Source: Planctomycetota bacterium
GTDB taxonomy: Bacteria; Planctomycetota; Planctomycetia; Pirellulales; Pirellulaceae
NCBI GenBank assembly: GCA_024277285.1
Contig: JAJRVM010000204.1
Location: 4,601-68,600, forward strand
DNA: 64,000 nucleotides
Direction of reading: 5' to 3'
The position numbers and the translations under genes were made by a program. A model generated the notes under the pieces. That model had not been told where the DNA came from and ran no database searches. It saw only the letters and a list, made by a program, of their open reading frames with translations. This document shows positions 28,312 to 36,935 of the stretch, in pieces (position 1 is the stretch's first letter; every line of letters begins with the position of its first letter).

Positions 28312-30207
28312 ATGGCCACCACCCACCCACCAACGCCGCAGCAAGTCTTGCTGAATCTGTTCGCCGAACAAGACTCGACGCTTGTCTGGTCCGCCGACTC
28401 GAGCCTCCAGATCGACCGACTCGGCGGAGGAATTCTCGCTACGCTGGATATCAACAGTCTGGAAAGCGCCGCAGGGCAGCCGGTGGATGCGGTTTTTGAA
28501 CAACAAGCCGATCCCGAAGCCACGCTGCTGGCAGCACATCAAACGGCTTTGGGCGGCGAAACGGCGTCATGTCAATTCCTATGGCGCGGATGGCTCTTCG
28601 ACGGGCGCGTTATGCCCAACGTCGACCACTGCGGCACGATCATCGGGTGCCTGGGGATCGCCTACCCCAACAGGACGATCGACGAGCTGGAAAAGGCATT
28701 GGAGGCGGCCGAGCAACGCTTCGAGACGTTGGTCGGTATGTCGCCTGCCGGGATCTACATGACGGACGCGGCGGGGCGCTGCACCTACGTCAATCGCCGT
28801 TGGTGCGAGATAACGGGCCTGACGGCCAACCAGGCACTAGGCCACTGCTGGTTGGAGGCGATTCACCCAGAAGATCGTGAACGTGTGGCGGAATCCTGGC
28901 GACACGCAATGAATTCGACCGAGGTTGGCGAGCACACGTATCGCATCATCACGTTTTCCGGCAAGGAAACGTGGGTATTGGGGCAAGCCAAACCCCTGCA
29001 CAGTATTGACGGCCAGCTGATCGGCTATGTCGGTATTCTTGTCGACGTCACGCAGCAAAAAAAAGCCAATCAGGAGCTGCGCGAGAGCGAGCAGCGTTTT
29101 GCGAGACTCCTGAAAGCAGTCTCTTCGTATCGCTATTGCGTGCTGTTGGACCACGGCAGACCGGTCGCGACTGAACACAGTCCCGGCTGCGCCGCGACCA
29201 CCGGCTACTTGCCCGAAGACTACGCTCACAACCCTTACCTGTGGATCGAGATGGTCCACCCGGAAGATCGGGAATTAGTGCGTGCCCACATCGACAACGT
29301 GTTGAGTAGCCAGTTGGTGCCCCCCATCGAGCATCGCATTTACCACAAGAATGGGTCGATCATTTGGGTGCGGACCACGATTATCCCGCACGTCACAAGC
29401 GATGGCCAATTGGTGCGTTACGACGGATTGGTCGAAGATATCACCGACCGCAAGTTGGGGGAGGTACAGCTGCGTCAGCGCGAAGCGCAGCTGGTTGCGG
29501 CTCAAAAAATCCAAGAACATTTGCTCCCAAGTCAATCGCCCAACTTGCCTGGATTTGATATCGCAGGACGGGTCGTCCCAGCTCATTTTGCTGGGGGAGA
29601 CCACTTCGACTACTTGCCGCTGGCCGACGGGACTCTGGCGGTGATCGTCGGGGATGTCAGCGGGCACGACGTCAGCGCAGCGCTGGTCATGGCTTCGGCC
29701 AGCGCCCACTTTCGTTCCTTCGCCGTGGAACACTCCGAGGTTCAGGAGATCATTGAACACACCAACTCGCTGCTCGCGCGCGAAATGAACGATGGGATGT
29801 TCGTCACCTTGTTTGTGCTGCAACTGGATGCCAGCCGACGGACCATTCGGTTCGCCAACGCCGGCCATCCAAGCGGTTACGTATTGAACGCGGACGGCAG
29901 AATCAAGGCAACAATGCGCAGCATGTCGTTTCCGCTCGCCGTGGTCGACGAGGCCGAGTTCCCGGTGAGCAAACCAATCCAATTGGTTTCCGGCGACACG
30001 ATCTTATTGATCACCGACGGCATCCTCGAAGCGCGCAACTCCGACAATCTTTACTTCGGTGATGAACGACTGCTCGATATCGCCCGCGAACATCGCTCTC
30101 TCTCCGCGTCAGCGATCATCGATGCCATTCAACAAGCCGTGTTTCGATTCATCGATCAGCCACACGCCGATGACGACCTGACAATGGTGGTGATCAAAGT
30201 CCTTTGA
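28312..30207 (+). CDS. PAS-PAS-SpoIIE (PP2C-type) serine phosphatase
   Basis: This 631-residue protein has no signal peptide. Residues about 18-118 look like a degenerate PAS unit, 137-250 a PAS domain (GIYMTDAAGRCTYVNRRWCE, GILVDVTQQKKA), and 262-382 a second PAS domain (HPEDRELV, DGLVEDITDRKLGE). A linker helix with IQEHLLPSQSP leads into a SpoIIE/RsbU phosphatase domain at about 400-630 with GGDHFDYLPLADG (428 onward), GDVSGHDVSAAL (447 onward), GHPSGYV and the final DDLTMVVIKV. Such enzymes dephosphorylate anti-anti-sigma factors or other Ser/Thr-phosphorylated proteins in response to signals sensed by PAS domains. It converges on an operon encoding a hybrid histidine kinase and a REC-linked Ser/Thr kinase, so it may be their antagonist; that is inference. 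Confidence 0.92.
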   Translation: MATTHPPTPQQVLLNLFAEQDSTLVWSADSSLQIDRLGGGILATLDINSLESAAGQPVDAVFEQQADPEATLLAAHQTALGGETASCQFLWRGWLFDGRVMPNVDHCGTIIGCLGIAYPNRTIDELEKALEAAEQRFETLVGMSPAGIYMTDAAGRCTYVNRRWCEITGLTANQALGHCWLEAIHPEDRERVAESWRHAMNSTEVGEHTYRIITFSGKETWVLGQAKPLHSIDGQLIGYVGILVDVTQQKKANQELRESEQRFARLLKAVSSYRYCVLLDHGRPVATEHSPGCAATTGYLPEDYAHNPYLWIEMVHPEDRELVRAHIDNVLSSQLVPPIEHRIYHKNGSIIWVRTTIIPHVTSDGQLVRYDGLVEDITDRKLGEVQLRQREAQLVAAQKIQEHLLPSQSPNLPGFDIAGRVVPAHFAGGDHFDYLPLADGTLAVIVGDVSGHDVSAALVMASASAHFRSFAVEHSEVQEIIEHTNSLLAREMNDGMFVTLFVLQLDASRRTIRFANAGHPSGYVLNADGRIKATMRSMSFPLAVVDEAEFPVSKPIQLVSGDTILLITDGILEARNSDNLYFGDERLLDIAREHRSLSASAIIDAIQQAVFRFIDQPHADDDLTMVVIKVL

Positions 30208-30223
30208 GGATGCGGTGCATGTG

Positions 30224-30422
30224 GCCTGGGATTCCATCCCAGGCATGGAAAGCGCACTGTCGGCAAGAAGCCCCCTATCGCCAAAACGCCCAAACAAGCG
30301 TATGCCGCCACGCCTCCCCGGCTTAATCGCTCGGCAATAGAAATGTGCCAGAAGGGGCAACGCGGTCCATGCTCGGGAAAGATTCCCGAGCCACCCATGT
30401 GGCCTGGGATTCCATCCCAGGC
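30224..30422. repeat. Hairpin cluster between convergent signalling genes
   Basis: GCCTGGGA-TTCCA-TCCCAGGC occurs at 30224-30244 and again, with the same flank ATGTG, at 30402-30422. Between them GCTCGGGAA-AGA-TTCCCGAGC (30371-30391) forms a nine-bp stem with a three-base loop. The cluster fills the gap between the stops at 30207 and 30438. The structures may act as transcription barriers for both sides, but no T runs follow, so they are listed as repeats. Confidence 0.8.
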
Positions 30423-30437
30423 GTAAGAGGGAACCGT

Positions 30438-32315
30438 TTACGCAATGCCAGACGCGCCGCCATCACGTTCTTCCCACCAACGCGCCGCATCGTTTTCCGT
30501 CCACGCGTCATGGGCCTTGCAGTTGACTAGCACGTCGCGCATGGCGCGGGTCGACTGCGGTCGCTTGGCGGGCTCTTTGGACAAGCATTTCAGGAGCAAC
30601 TTCGACAGATCCTCATCGATGCGCTTACCATCGGCACCGGCAGGCGGTTGGGGCTGGTCCTGAATGTGTTTCTTGCATATTTCGACGATATTGGCACCGG
30701 TGAAAACGGGCGTTCCGGTCAGCAGATGATATGCGGCAGCGGCGAGCGAGTAGATATCACTGCGTGCGTCCACCTGCTCGGGGTGCTCGATCGCCTCGGG
30801 GGACATGTAGAACGGCGTACCGGCAATCGCACCCGGCTCGGTCAAGACAGCTTCGCGTGGCGCATCGAGCGCTTTGACGAGCCCGAAGTCAAGCAGCTTC
30901 GCAACGTCGAACATCCCACCACGGTGATTAAGCATTATATTGGCCGGCTTGATATCGCGGTGGACCAGGCCCGCCGCATGCGCCTCCGCCAGTGCTCCAC
31001 AGATCTGCACAAGCAGGTGCACCACGCGTCCTTCCCGCTGCGGACCGTAATCACGAATCAGGTCATCCAGTGCGACTCCGTCCAGGTATTCCATCACATA
31101 GTAAAAAACACCCTCGGTCGTGCGACCGTAGTCATAAATGGCAATCGTATTGGGATGATTCAGTTGGCTCGTCAGTTGCACTTCTCGTTCAAACCGGCCG
31201 ACCGATCGCTCATTCGTTCGGTTGGGGTCGAGCATTTTGATCGCCACGGGTCGGTGGAGCATGGCGTGGTGTGCGCGATAAACGACGCCGGTCGCCCCCG
31301 CGCCCAGTTTTTCATCAATGGCATAGAGGCCCAACCGCTGGCCGGCTTTGGCGAAGAACATGGCGGTTGGCTGCGGGTCAGTCGCACGCTGTGCCAGGTA
31401 GGCCAGTATCTGGCTCGGTCTTAACGGCTGAGTCCCGTTGCCGGTGCGAATATAAAAATGCTCTTCATTGTCACGGCGAAAGAAGACCGGTTCTTTCGAG
31501 GGTAGACATTGGACTAGCAAGATTCGTTTGCCGCGAAAGTCTCTGATCGACGACCGAACAAACTGCGCGAACTGAACACCGATCGTATTCTTGATCAAGC
31601 CATTCCAATGAAGCAACATTTTGTCGTCATTATCGAACTCATCAGCTTCCAGCCCCAATGCGTTGCCTTCATCATCCACACCAATAAACAGGCAACCGCC
31701 ATTCGTGTTCAAGTAAGCGGCGATTGTCTTCAGGCATGCACTCTCCATGCGTTTATCGATCTTCTTGGAATGCAAATTCTTACGCAACGTCGACTTGAAT
31801 TCGACGGTCACTCCCTCCCCCGTAGCGGCCAGGGTCTCCAGATCGGTTTGCGTCAGGTTGGGAAATCCCCCTGACACCTGCTGTTCCAGCTGGTTTGCGT
31901 GCTGACGCAGCTGCTGATGTTGGTGATAGGTTTGCAAGTGTTGACGCACGCGTGCAACAACTTCTTCAAATTGGAACGGTTTGCCAATATAGTCGACTGC
32001 ACCCAGCTCCAAGCCGCGAACTTTATCCGCAGTATCGCCACGTGCGGACAGGAAGATGATCACGATGTCGCGCGTGGCCGGATCGGCCTTCAAGCGACGG
32101 CAGGTTTCGTATCCATCGATCCCCGGCATGTTGATGTCGAGCAGAATCAATTGCGGCTTGGCCTCGTTGGCCGTGGTAATCGCTTCGCCGCCGGACTGCG
32201 CTACCAACAACTCGTAACCTTCATCCTCCAACGCTTGAAACAGCACTTGGAGGTTGGTCGGGTTGTCATCGACCAACAGCAACCGGTCCGTCATTCGTGG
32301 CTCATCCGATGTCAT
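30438..32315 (-). CDS. Response regulator receiver - AlbA_2 - Ser/Thr protein kinase fusion
   Basis: This 625-residue protein has three parts. Residues about 9-128 are a receiver domain (DD at 16-17, phosphoacceptor Asp60 in LLLDINMPG, Lys112 in IGKPF). A coiled linker follows (about 130-150). Residues about 165-300 are an AlbA_2/Schlafen-type domain (VEFKSTLRKN at 171, YLNTNGGCLFIGVDDEGNALG at 201, FYIRTGN at 287). Residues 328-590 are a Hanks-type kinase with GAGATGVVY (338), Lys360, HRDIKPAN (452-459), DFG (477-479) and GTPFYMSPEA, so catalytic residues are present. It overlaps the end of the hybrid histidine kinase gene by 14 bp and is probably its direct phosphotransfer partner, turning a phosphorelay into Ser/Thr phosphorylation. 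The start at 32315 has GGAG upstream; the ATG at 32294 is an alternative. Confidence 0.9.
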   Translation of the reverse strand: MTSDEPRMTDRLLLVDDNPTNLQVLFQALEDEGYELLVAQSGGEAITTANEAKPQLILLDINMPGIDGYETCRRLKADPATRDIVIIFLSARGDTADKVRGLELGAVDYIGKPFQFEEVVARVRQHLQTYHQHQQLRQHANQLEQQVSGGFPNLTQTDLETLAATGEGVTVEFKSTLRKNLHSKKIDKRMESACLKTIAAYLNTNGGCLFIGVDDEGNALGLEADEFDNDDKMLLHWNGLIKNTIGVQFAQFVRSSIRDFRGKRILLVQCLPSKEPVFFRRDNEEHFYIRTGNGTQPLRPSQILAYLAQRATDPQPTAMFFAKAGQRLGLYAIDEKLGAGATGVVYRAHHAMLHRPVAIKMLDPNRTNERSVGRFEREVQLTSQLNHPNTIAIYDYGRTTEGVFYYVMEYLDGVALDDLIRDYGPQREGRVVHLLVQICGALAEAHAAGLVHRDIKPANIMLNHRGGMFDVAKLLDFGLVKALDAPREAVLTEPGAIAGTPFYMSPEAIEHPEQVDARSDIYSLAAAAYHLLTGTPVFTGANIVEICKKHIQDQPQPPAGADGKRIDEDLSKLLLKCLSKEPAKRPQSTRAMRDVLVNCKAHDAWTENDAARWWEERDGGASGIA

Positions 32316-34758
32316 CGTGCTGCTCCAGTTCGTCTAGCACCTTAGCCAATTCGACAAAATCAAACTGGCGTGCCAGCCTGAGAATACGTTCCCCTACGGC
32401 TGCGGTCGCGGCTTCCGACGCCAGCTGTTGTGCAAGCCCTTTGATCGCCGTCACATTCTTGATGCGCAAGGCCGTCCACAACTGCTTGACCAGCTGCGGT
32501 CTCACGGGTCCAGCGATCGTGGCACCAGGATCCGCAGGTCGGTCCGTCTCGACTGGCTGCGTCTCCGTAGCACTCGCTGCGGGCGACCTCGGCACAAACT
32601 CCAGACTTAGATGACGCTGCAATTTGGACAACAATTCATCGATACGCAACGGCTTGGCCAGAAAGCCGTCAAAACCGGCGGCGAGCGCCTGCTTGCGAAA
32701 CTCCGGATAGACGCTCGCGGTCACGGCAATCACCTTGGCATCTCTCAGATTCTCGTCCTGTCGAATCTGCTTGATCGCCTCGATTCCACTGACGCGCGGC
32801 ATCCGGATATCCATCAAGGTCAGCGCGATATCGGGATGAGCACGCAGTTGCGCAAGCCCCTCGTCACCGTCCGTGGCCAAGCGCACGCGAACCCCGATCG
32901 GTTTGAGCATTCCTTCGAGCACGCGTAGATTCGTGTCTCGATCGTCAACAATCAGGATCGTACACGCTTGGCCCTCAGCGAGCACGACGTCAGAGAATAG
33001 GGCATCCGTCGACTCGGCGTCAGCCAACGGGTCGGCTGGCGGAGCTTCAATCAACGGTAACGCAATCGTGAACGTGCTTCCTTTTCCCTGCGTACTGTCC
33101 ACCGAAAGCGTAGCGCCAAGGATCTCGGCCAGGTTCTTGGTAATGGCCAGCCCCAGCCCGGTTCCACCCGCCGCCTTGCCCGCCTCGACCTGCTTGAACG
33201 GATCGAATATGTGCTTCAGCTCGTCTGCCGACATGCCGATCCCCGTATCCGTCACGTCAAACCGCAACGTTCCCGGCGGTGATTCCCCCACACGCAACGT
33301 CACCGAGCCGCGTTCGGTGAATTTCACGGCATTACCCAGCAAGTTGACCAGCATTTGACGCATCTTGGCACCGTCCGCAATAATCCATGGTGGAATGGCC
33401 AACGCGACGTCAACGGTCAATTCGATCCCTTTCTGTTGGGCTCGTTCGCGGACGATATCGGTCACGCCGGTCACCAGCTTGGCCAATTCCAACGTCGCCA
33501 AATCAACTTCAACGCGTTGGGCCTCGATCTTGGATAGGTCCAGCACATCGTTAATCAAACTGAGTAGATGATCGCCACAACTAATAATGGCGTCGAGGTG
33601 ATGACGCTGGTCTTCCGGCAGATCCGTATGCCGCTTGAGAATCTGTGCGTACCCGAGAATCCCATTCAACGGCGTGCGCAGCTCGTGGCTCATATGCGAC
33701 AAGAACTCGCTCTTGGCGCGATTCGCCTTTTCCGCCTCTTGGCGTGCCGCTTCTAGCTGGCGCGTTCGTTGTTGGACCGCTTGCTCCAGGCTGTCGCGAT
33801 GAGCCTGCAAGGCACGTTCGGCTTCCTTACGTGTTTGTATCTCAGTGCAAAGCGACAAGTTCGTCTTGTCCAATTGCTGCGCACGCGAAAGCGACATCTG
33901 CGCCAAATAGGCAACGGCTGCCAAAGTCAACGCCAGGACGACGCCGGCGATCAGCATAATCCAGGCAAGGTGTGTCACACCGGTCATGCCCCCGCTGTAC
34001 TGGTTGGCAATGCGAGTCCCCTCGGCATGCAAAGCCTGCCAGAAACAAAGCGTGGCTGTCAACACACTTATCGCAACCGGGACGGGCAACCAATTTGGCA
34101 ACCAAAATTCCGAGGTTACGCTTTGGCTCCAGACCAAAACCACTAAGCCGATCCCCAATGCTCCGAAACCAGCCGATGTGTGAATCGCCATACGGGTCCA
34201 ATTGCCCCACCCGTAGGCCGTTTCAAGTTGCGCGTAGTAGCCGAACAGAGCGACGATGCCCAGTCCGAACACAAGCGATGCGAACAGGACCGTGAGCAGC
34301 CCGCGAATCCGCGATGACAGTCGCCACGTCTGAACCAACATGGACACGCCGGTCAACACAAAGCAGAGCGCTGTGTTGGGTGCCATGCGCCCGGGGTCGG
34401 AGGTATTGGTCGTGATGTCATGCTCCATCAACAACTCGTCGATGCCCAGGTTGACTCCACCAACGTACTCGACCAGCGTCAACGCACCAATTCCCGCCGC
34501 GATGCCACCCGCCACGGCGGCCCATTGCGGCTTGTGCGACACCAGCAGTACCAGCGCAACACCGCAGCCGCAAAACGCCAACGCCGTATTGTATTGCATC
34601 GGCGCAAACGAGGACCGGATCTGCACCAGACGCGGACTGCCAATGTGCCACCCCACAATAACCATTATACCCAGCAGCAATACCACCACACCAAGCAGCG
34701 CGGACATGACGTTCAGCACGCGTCGCAATCGTTCGTCCGATGTCGCTGTTTCACTCAT
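32302..34758 (-). CDS. Membrane-bound hybrid sensor histidine kinase
   Basis: This 818-residue protein (832 if read from 34800) begins with an N-terminal sensor of about seven hydrophobic helices (about 20-290; first segment VMSALLGVVVLLLGIMVIVG). A coiled coil with QQRTRQLEAARQEAEKANRA follows, then a HisKA domain with the phospho-histidine in SHMSHELRTPLNGILGYAQ (His358), and an HATPase domain (NLLGNAVKFT, DTGIGM, GGTGLGLAI). A receiver domain (ILIVDDRDTNLRV, LTLMDIRMPRVSG, LAKPLRI) and a helical tail of about 110 residues complete it. Extracellular loops contain NTSDPGRMAPNTA, seen in a common bacterial multi-pass sensor type. The stop overlaps the REC-AlbA_2-kinase gene, so both are co-expressed. 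The start at MSETATSD is preferred because the signal region starts soon after; it is not certain. Confidence 0.92.
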   Translation of the reverse strand: MSETATSDERLRRVLNVMSALLGVVVLLLGIMVIVGWHIGSPRLVQIRSSFAPMQYNTALAFCGCGVALVLLVSHKPQWAAVAGGIAAGIGALTLVEYVGGVNLGIDELLMEHDITTNTSDPGRMAPNTALCFVLTGVSMLVQTWRLSSRIRGLLTVLFASLVFGLGIVALFGYYAQLETAYGWGNWTRMAIHTSAGFGALGIGLVVLVWSQSVTSEFWLPNWLPVPVAISVLTATLCFWQALHAEGTRIANQYSGGMTGVTHLAWIMLIAGVVLALTLAAVAYLAQMSLSRAQQLDKTNLSLCTEIQTRKEAERALQAHRDSLEQAVQQRTRQLEAARQEAEKANRAKSEFLSHMSHELRTPLNGILGYAQILKRHTDLPEDQRHHLDAIISCGDHLLSLINDVLDLSKIEAQRVEVDLATLELAKLVTGVTDIVRERAQQKGIELTVDVALAIPPWIIADGAKMRQMLVNLLGNAVKFTERGSVTLRVGESPPGTLRFDVTDTGIGMSADELKHIFDPFKQVEAGKAAGGTGLGLAITKNLAEILGATLSVDSTQGKGSTFTIALPLIEAPPADPLADAESTDALFSDVVLAEGQACTILIVDDRDTNLRVLEGMLKPIGVRVRLATDGDEGLAQLRAHPDIALTLMDIRMPRVSGIEAIKQIRQDENLRDAKVIAVTASVYPEFRKQALAAGFDGFLAKPLRIDELLSKLQRHLSLEFVPRSPAASATETQPVETDRPADPGATIAGPVRPQLVKQLWTALRIKNVTAIKGLAQQLASEAATAAVGERILRLARQFDFVELAKVLDELEQHDDIG

Positions 34759-34887
34759 GCCAAATTTGGCCTCGCAATCGAGTTGCCGTTCACGTCTCAT
34801 GGTTGAGAAGCATACATCGAAGTCACGATCCTACCCCCGGATTACCTTTCGCTCCCGCGAAAAAGCACGCGTCTTGCGACGCCCGCG

Positions 34888-35637
34888 TCACGTCAAACAA
34901 GGCGGTTCACACCTAATTGTAAATACCGGCGCACTCGTGGACGGCCGTTGTGCAGCGACTGCCAGGCAATAGTGCGGCGCGACCATCTGCTGGTGGAAGT
35001 ACCAAGACGTCGCACTCTTGAAATCCGTTCCTTGGCGTTCAGATTCGTCCTCGACCAGGACCGGTTGTGACTGCTCATCCAGAAGGAACGAAAACTCCGT
35101 GAAACGCATCGAAAGCCCCTTCCCTAACGCTTTGGCATACGATTCCTTGAGCGTCCAGTAGCGGTAAAACAACGTTCGCCGAGCACCGGCCTCCGCGTTG
35201 TCCAACCGCGCCAGCTCGCCGGGCGACAGAAAATGGGCGGCCACCCTGAGATCGGCTCGCCCCGTCATCGATTCGACGTCGACCCCCACCTCATGGCCAA
35301 GCGTGACGGCACAGGCCGCGATTTTGCCACTGTGTGAAACGTTGAAATGCAATGGCGGCGTGTTGCCATCGGGAGGCAAGAAAGGCTTGCCTTGGGCCGT
35401 CCACGCGAATCGCCATGCCGCCGGCTCGACAGCGGCATAACGCGATAACGTGGTCCGCAACAGTGTGCGCGCAACCAGAAACAACTGCCGATCTTTCGCA
35501 AATGCAAATCGCTCGCGGCGCGCAACTTCGTCGTCTGTCAACAACGCTCGGTACTGCGACTGCCGTTCCACCACCACCGGATCGTCGCAGAAACAATACC
35601 AGACGTGCACGTCGTTTTTCGCCAAAGTGCCAGTCAC
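34888..35637 (-). CDS. 4'-phosphopantetheinyl transferase, Sfp type
   Basis: This 249-residue protein uses a GTG start at 35637 with GGAG nine bases upstream. It transfers phosphopantetheine from CoA to carrier-protein serines. Sfp-type motifs are in order: RTLLRTTLSRY (57-67), HFNVSHSGK (97-105), GVDVE (118-122, with metal ligands Asp120 and Glu122) and WTLKESYAKALGKGL (161-175, Glu165). The length fits the Sfp group, which acts on carrier proteins of secondary metabolism and fatty-acid synthesis, not the short AcpS type. No polyketide or peptide synthase genes are in the window, so its target carrier lies elsewhere. The next gene downstream on the minus strand is the histidine kinase operon, 130 bp away. 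Confidence 0.92.
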   Translation of the reverse strand: MTGTLAKNDVHVWYCFCDDPVVVERQSQYRALLTDDEVARRERFAFAKDRQLFLVARTLLRTTLSRYAAVEPAAWRFAWTAQGKPFLPPDGNTPPLHFNVSHSGKIAACAVTLGHEVGVDVESMTGRADLRVAAHFLSPGELARLDNAEAGARRTLFYRYWTLKESYAKALGKGLSMRFTEFSFLLDEQSQPVLVEDESERQGTDFKSATSWYFHQQMVAPHYCLAVAAQRPSTSAPVFTIRCEPPCLT

Positions 35638-35807
35638 AAAGCCCTACTCCCATTCGCTTTTCCCTGGGGTCCGCGCGACTGCTTCCAATTCGCACGGCCC
35701 ACGAACCGGCCACTTCAGGAACGAAGTCGGTGTGCGACAACGGTTCGTTCCGTTCGCGTCCCGGAGATGACAACCGCACAACCGTCGCGGGGGATCGTCG
35801 CGAGGGA

Positions 35808-36611
35808 TCACTGCTTCAGTTCGCGAATCTTGATATTGCGGAACTCAACCGGGTGGCTTTCCGATTGTAGCGAGATGGTGCCGCCACTGAGCATGGTCTT
35901 GCCATCTTTGATCAACTTGCGTGCATCCTTGTCGTTTTCGTCAAGCTGCGGCTTGCTGTACTCCAACACCAATTCGTCATTGACGAAATGTTTGATCACA
36001 CCGTTGCCATGCGCCTCCACCCTGACGGTCACCCACTGATCACCACGGTAGGTCTTGGATTGCGAATTCGTGCAGTGCCGCTTGATAAGCTTGCCATCCA
36101 TCACTACGTGTGTCCCTGGCGTGCACAAGTTCGCCGTGGGACGCGTGCCAGTCTCACGACCGCCGAGCAGTTGCACTTCGATCGAAACGGGGAAATCCTG
36201 GTCCTTGCCCATACTCTCGGGCGACTGGCCATGAATCATGATTCCGCTGTTGCGGAAAGCCCAGCCGGGCCCGCCCGGAACCTGCTCGCCCGTGAATCGG
36301 CATTCGAGTTGTAGCACGTAGTTGGAGTAAGGTGTTTCGTAAAATATGTGTCCAAAACGCCGGTCGAACTTGTCGTATTTTTCGTAGCCGACTTGCATGA
36401 CACCATCTTTCACACGAAACGTATTACCAAAGTTGTCATTCAGGTCATAGCCCGTGATCTTGACTTTCCAGCCAGTCAGGTCCTTGCCGTTGAACAGCGA
36501 TTTCCATGGCCCCGGCATTGCCTTCTCTTCGGCCGTGGCGAAGGTGCTGAACACCAACCCAAGCAAGAGCGTGGTGACAACCAACGTACATATCTTCGAT
36601 TTCGTCTTCAT
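35808..36611 (-). CDS. Exported DUF1080 (3-keto-disaccharide hydrolase family) protein
   Basis: This 267-residue protein has a signal peptide (CTLVVTTLLLGLVFSTFATA), followed by a DUF1080 concanavalin-like beta-sandwich. Family landmarks are WKSLFNGKDLTGWKV (just after the signal), FRNSGIMIHGQ, PVSIEVQLLGG, QWVTVRVEAHGNGVIKHFVN and ISLQSESHPVEFRNIKIREL. The family is very common in planctomycetes; some members hydrolyse 3-keto-glycosides produced by Gfo/Idh/MocA oxidoreductases, which are frequent in this window though not adjacent. The start at 36611 is the ATG directly before the signal peptide; a longer reading to 36830 translates intergenic DNA. It stands alone, 170 bp from the transferase gene and 324 bp from fmt. 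Confidence 0.9.
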   Translation of the reverse strand: MKTKSKICTLVVTTLLLGLVFSTFATAEEKAMPGPWKSLFNGKDLTGWKVKITGYDLNDNFGNTFRVKDGVMQVGYEKYDKFDRRFGHIFYETPYSNYVLQLECRFTGEQVPGGPGWAFRNSGIMIHGQSPESMGKDQDFPVSIEVQLLGGRETGTRPTANLCTPGTHVVMDGKLIKRHCTNSQSKTYRGDQWVTVRVEAHGNGVIKHFVNDELVLEYSKPQLDENDKDARKLIKDGKTMLSGGTISLQSESHPVEFRNIKIRELKQ

Positions 36612-36935
36612 TGTAATTCCAGTTCGCGAGATGCGCATCATGAGTAAGGTGGCGTAATCAAACAGGTTTTCCGCGTGCCGTGATTCGACTTCACGAGCTC
36701 GTAACAGTTTACCCAAATGAAGTTGAACGTGCATAGAGGTTTGGTTGGCTGCGGATCGCGGATCGCCCCCCACCGTCGAAGGTGGTGTGGAAGAGGGGGG
36801 AGTTATTGGGATCGGCGTCTTAGCTGGCAAAACTCGTTCACCTACGGGGCAAGCCCGTAGGGGTCCCTGACTTAGTCAAACGCTGCAGTCGGCTAAACTG
36901 CCGCTTTTGCAGCATGATCTCCGACAGCGCTGCGG
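36612..36935. other. 324-bp intergenic region with a CAAG-loop hairpin repeat
   Basis: Lies between fmt and the DUF1080 gene. The part at 36821-36935 is a member of the covarying hairpin family; the rest (36612-36820) has no recognised feature. Confidence 0.5.
36821..36935. repeat. CAAG-loop hairpin repeat, copy with CCTACGGG stem
   Basis: TAGCTGGCAAAACTCGTTCA then CCTACGGG (36841-36848), GCAAG, CCCGTAGG (36854-36861) and GGTC. GGCTAAACT and CTTTTG follow as in the 20051 copy. The lead TAGCT-GGCAAA-CT-TTCACC is shared with the copies at 49868 and 56261. Confidence 0.82.

Noticed and set aside
34888..35637. Secondary-metabolite gene cluster suggested by the Sfp-type transferase
   Set aside because: No polyketide or non-ribosomal peptide synthase, carrier protein or transporter gene lies nearby in the window.
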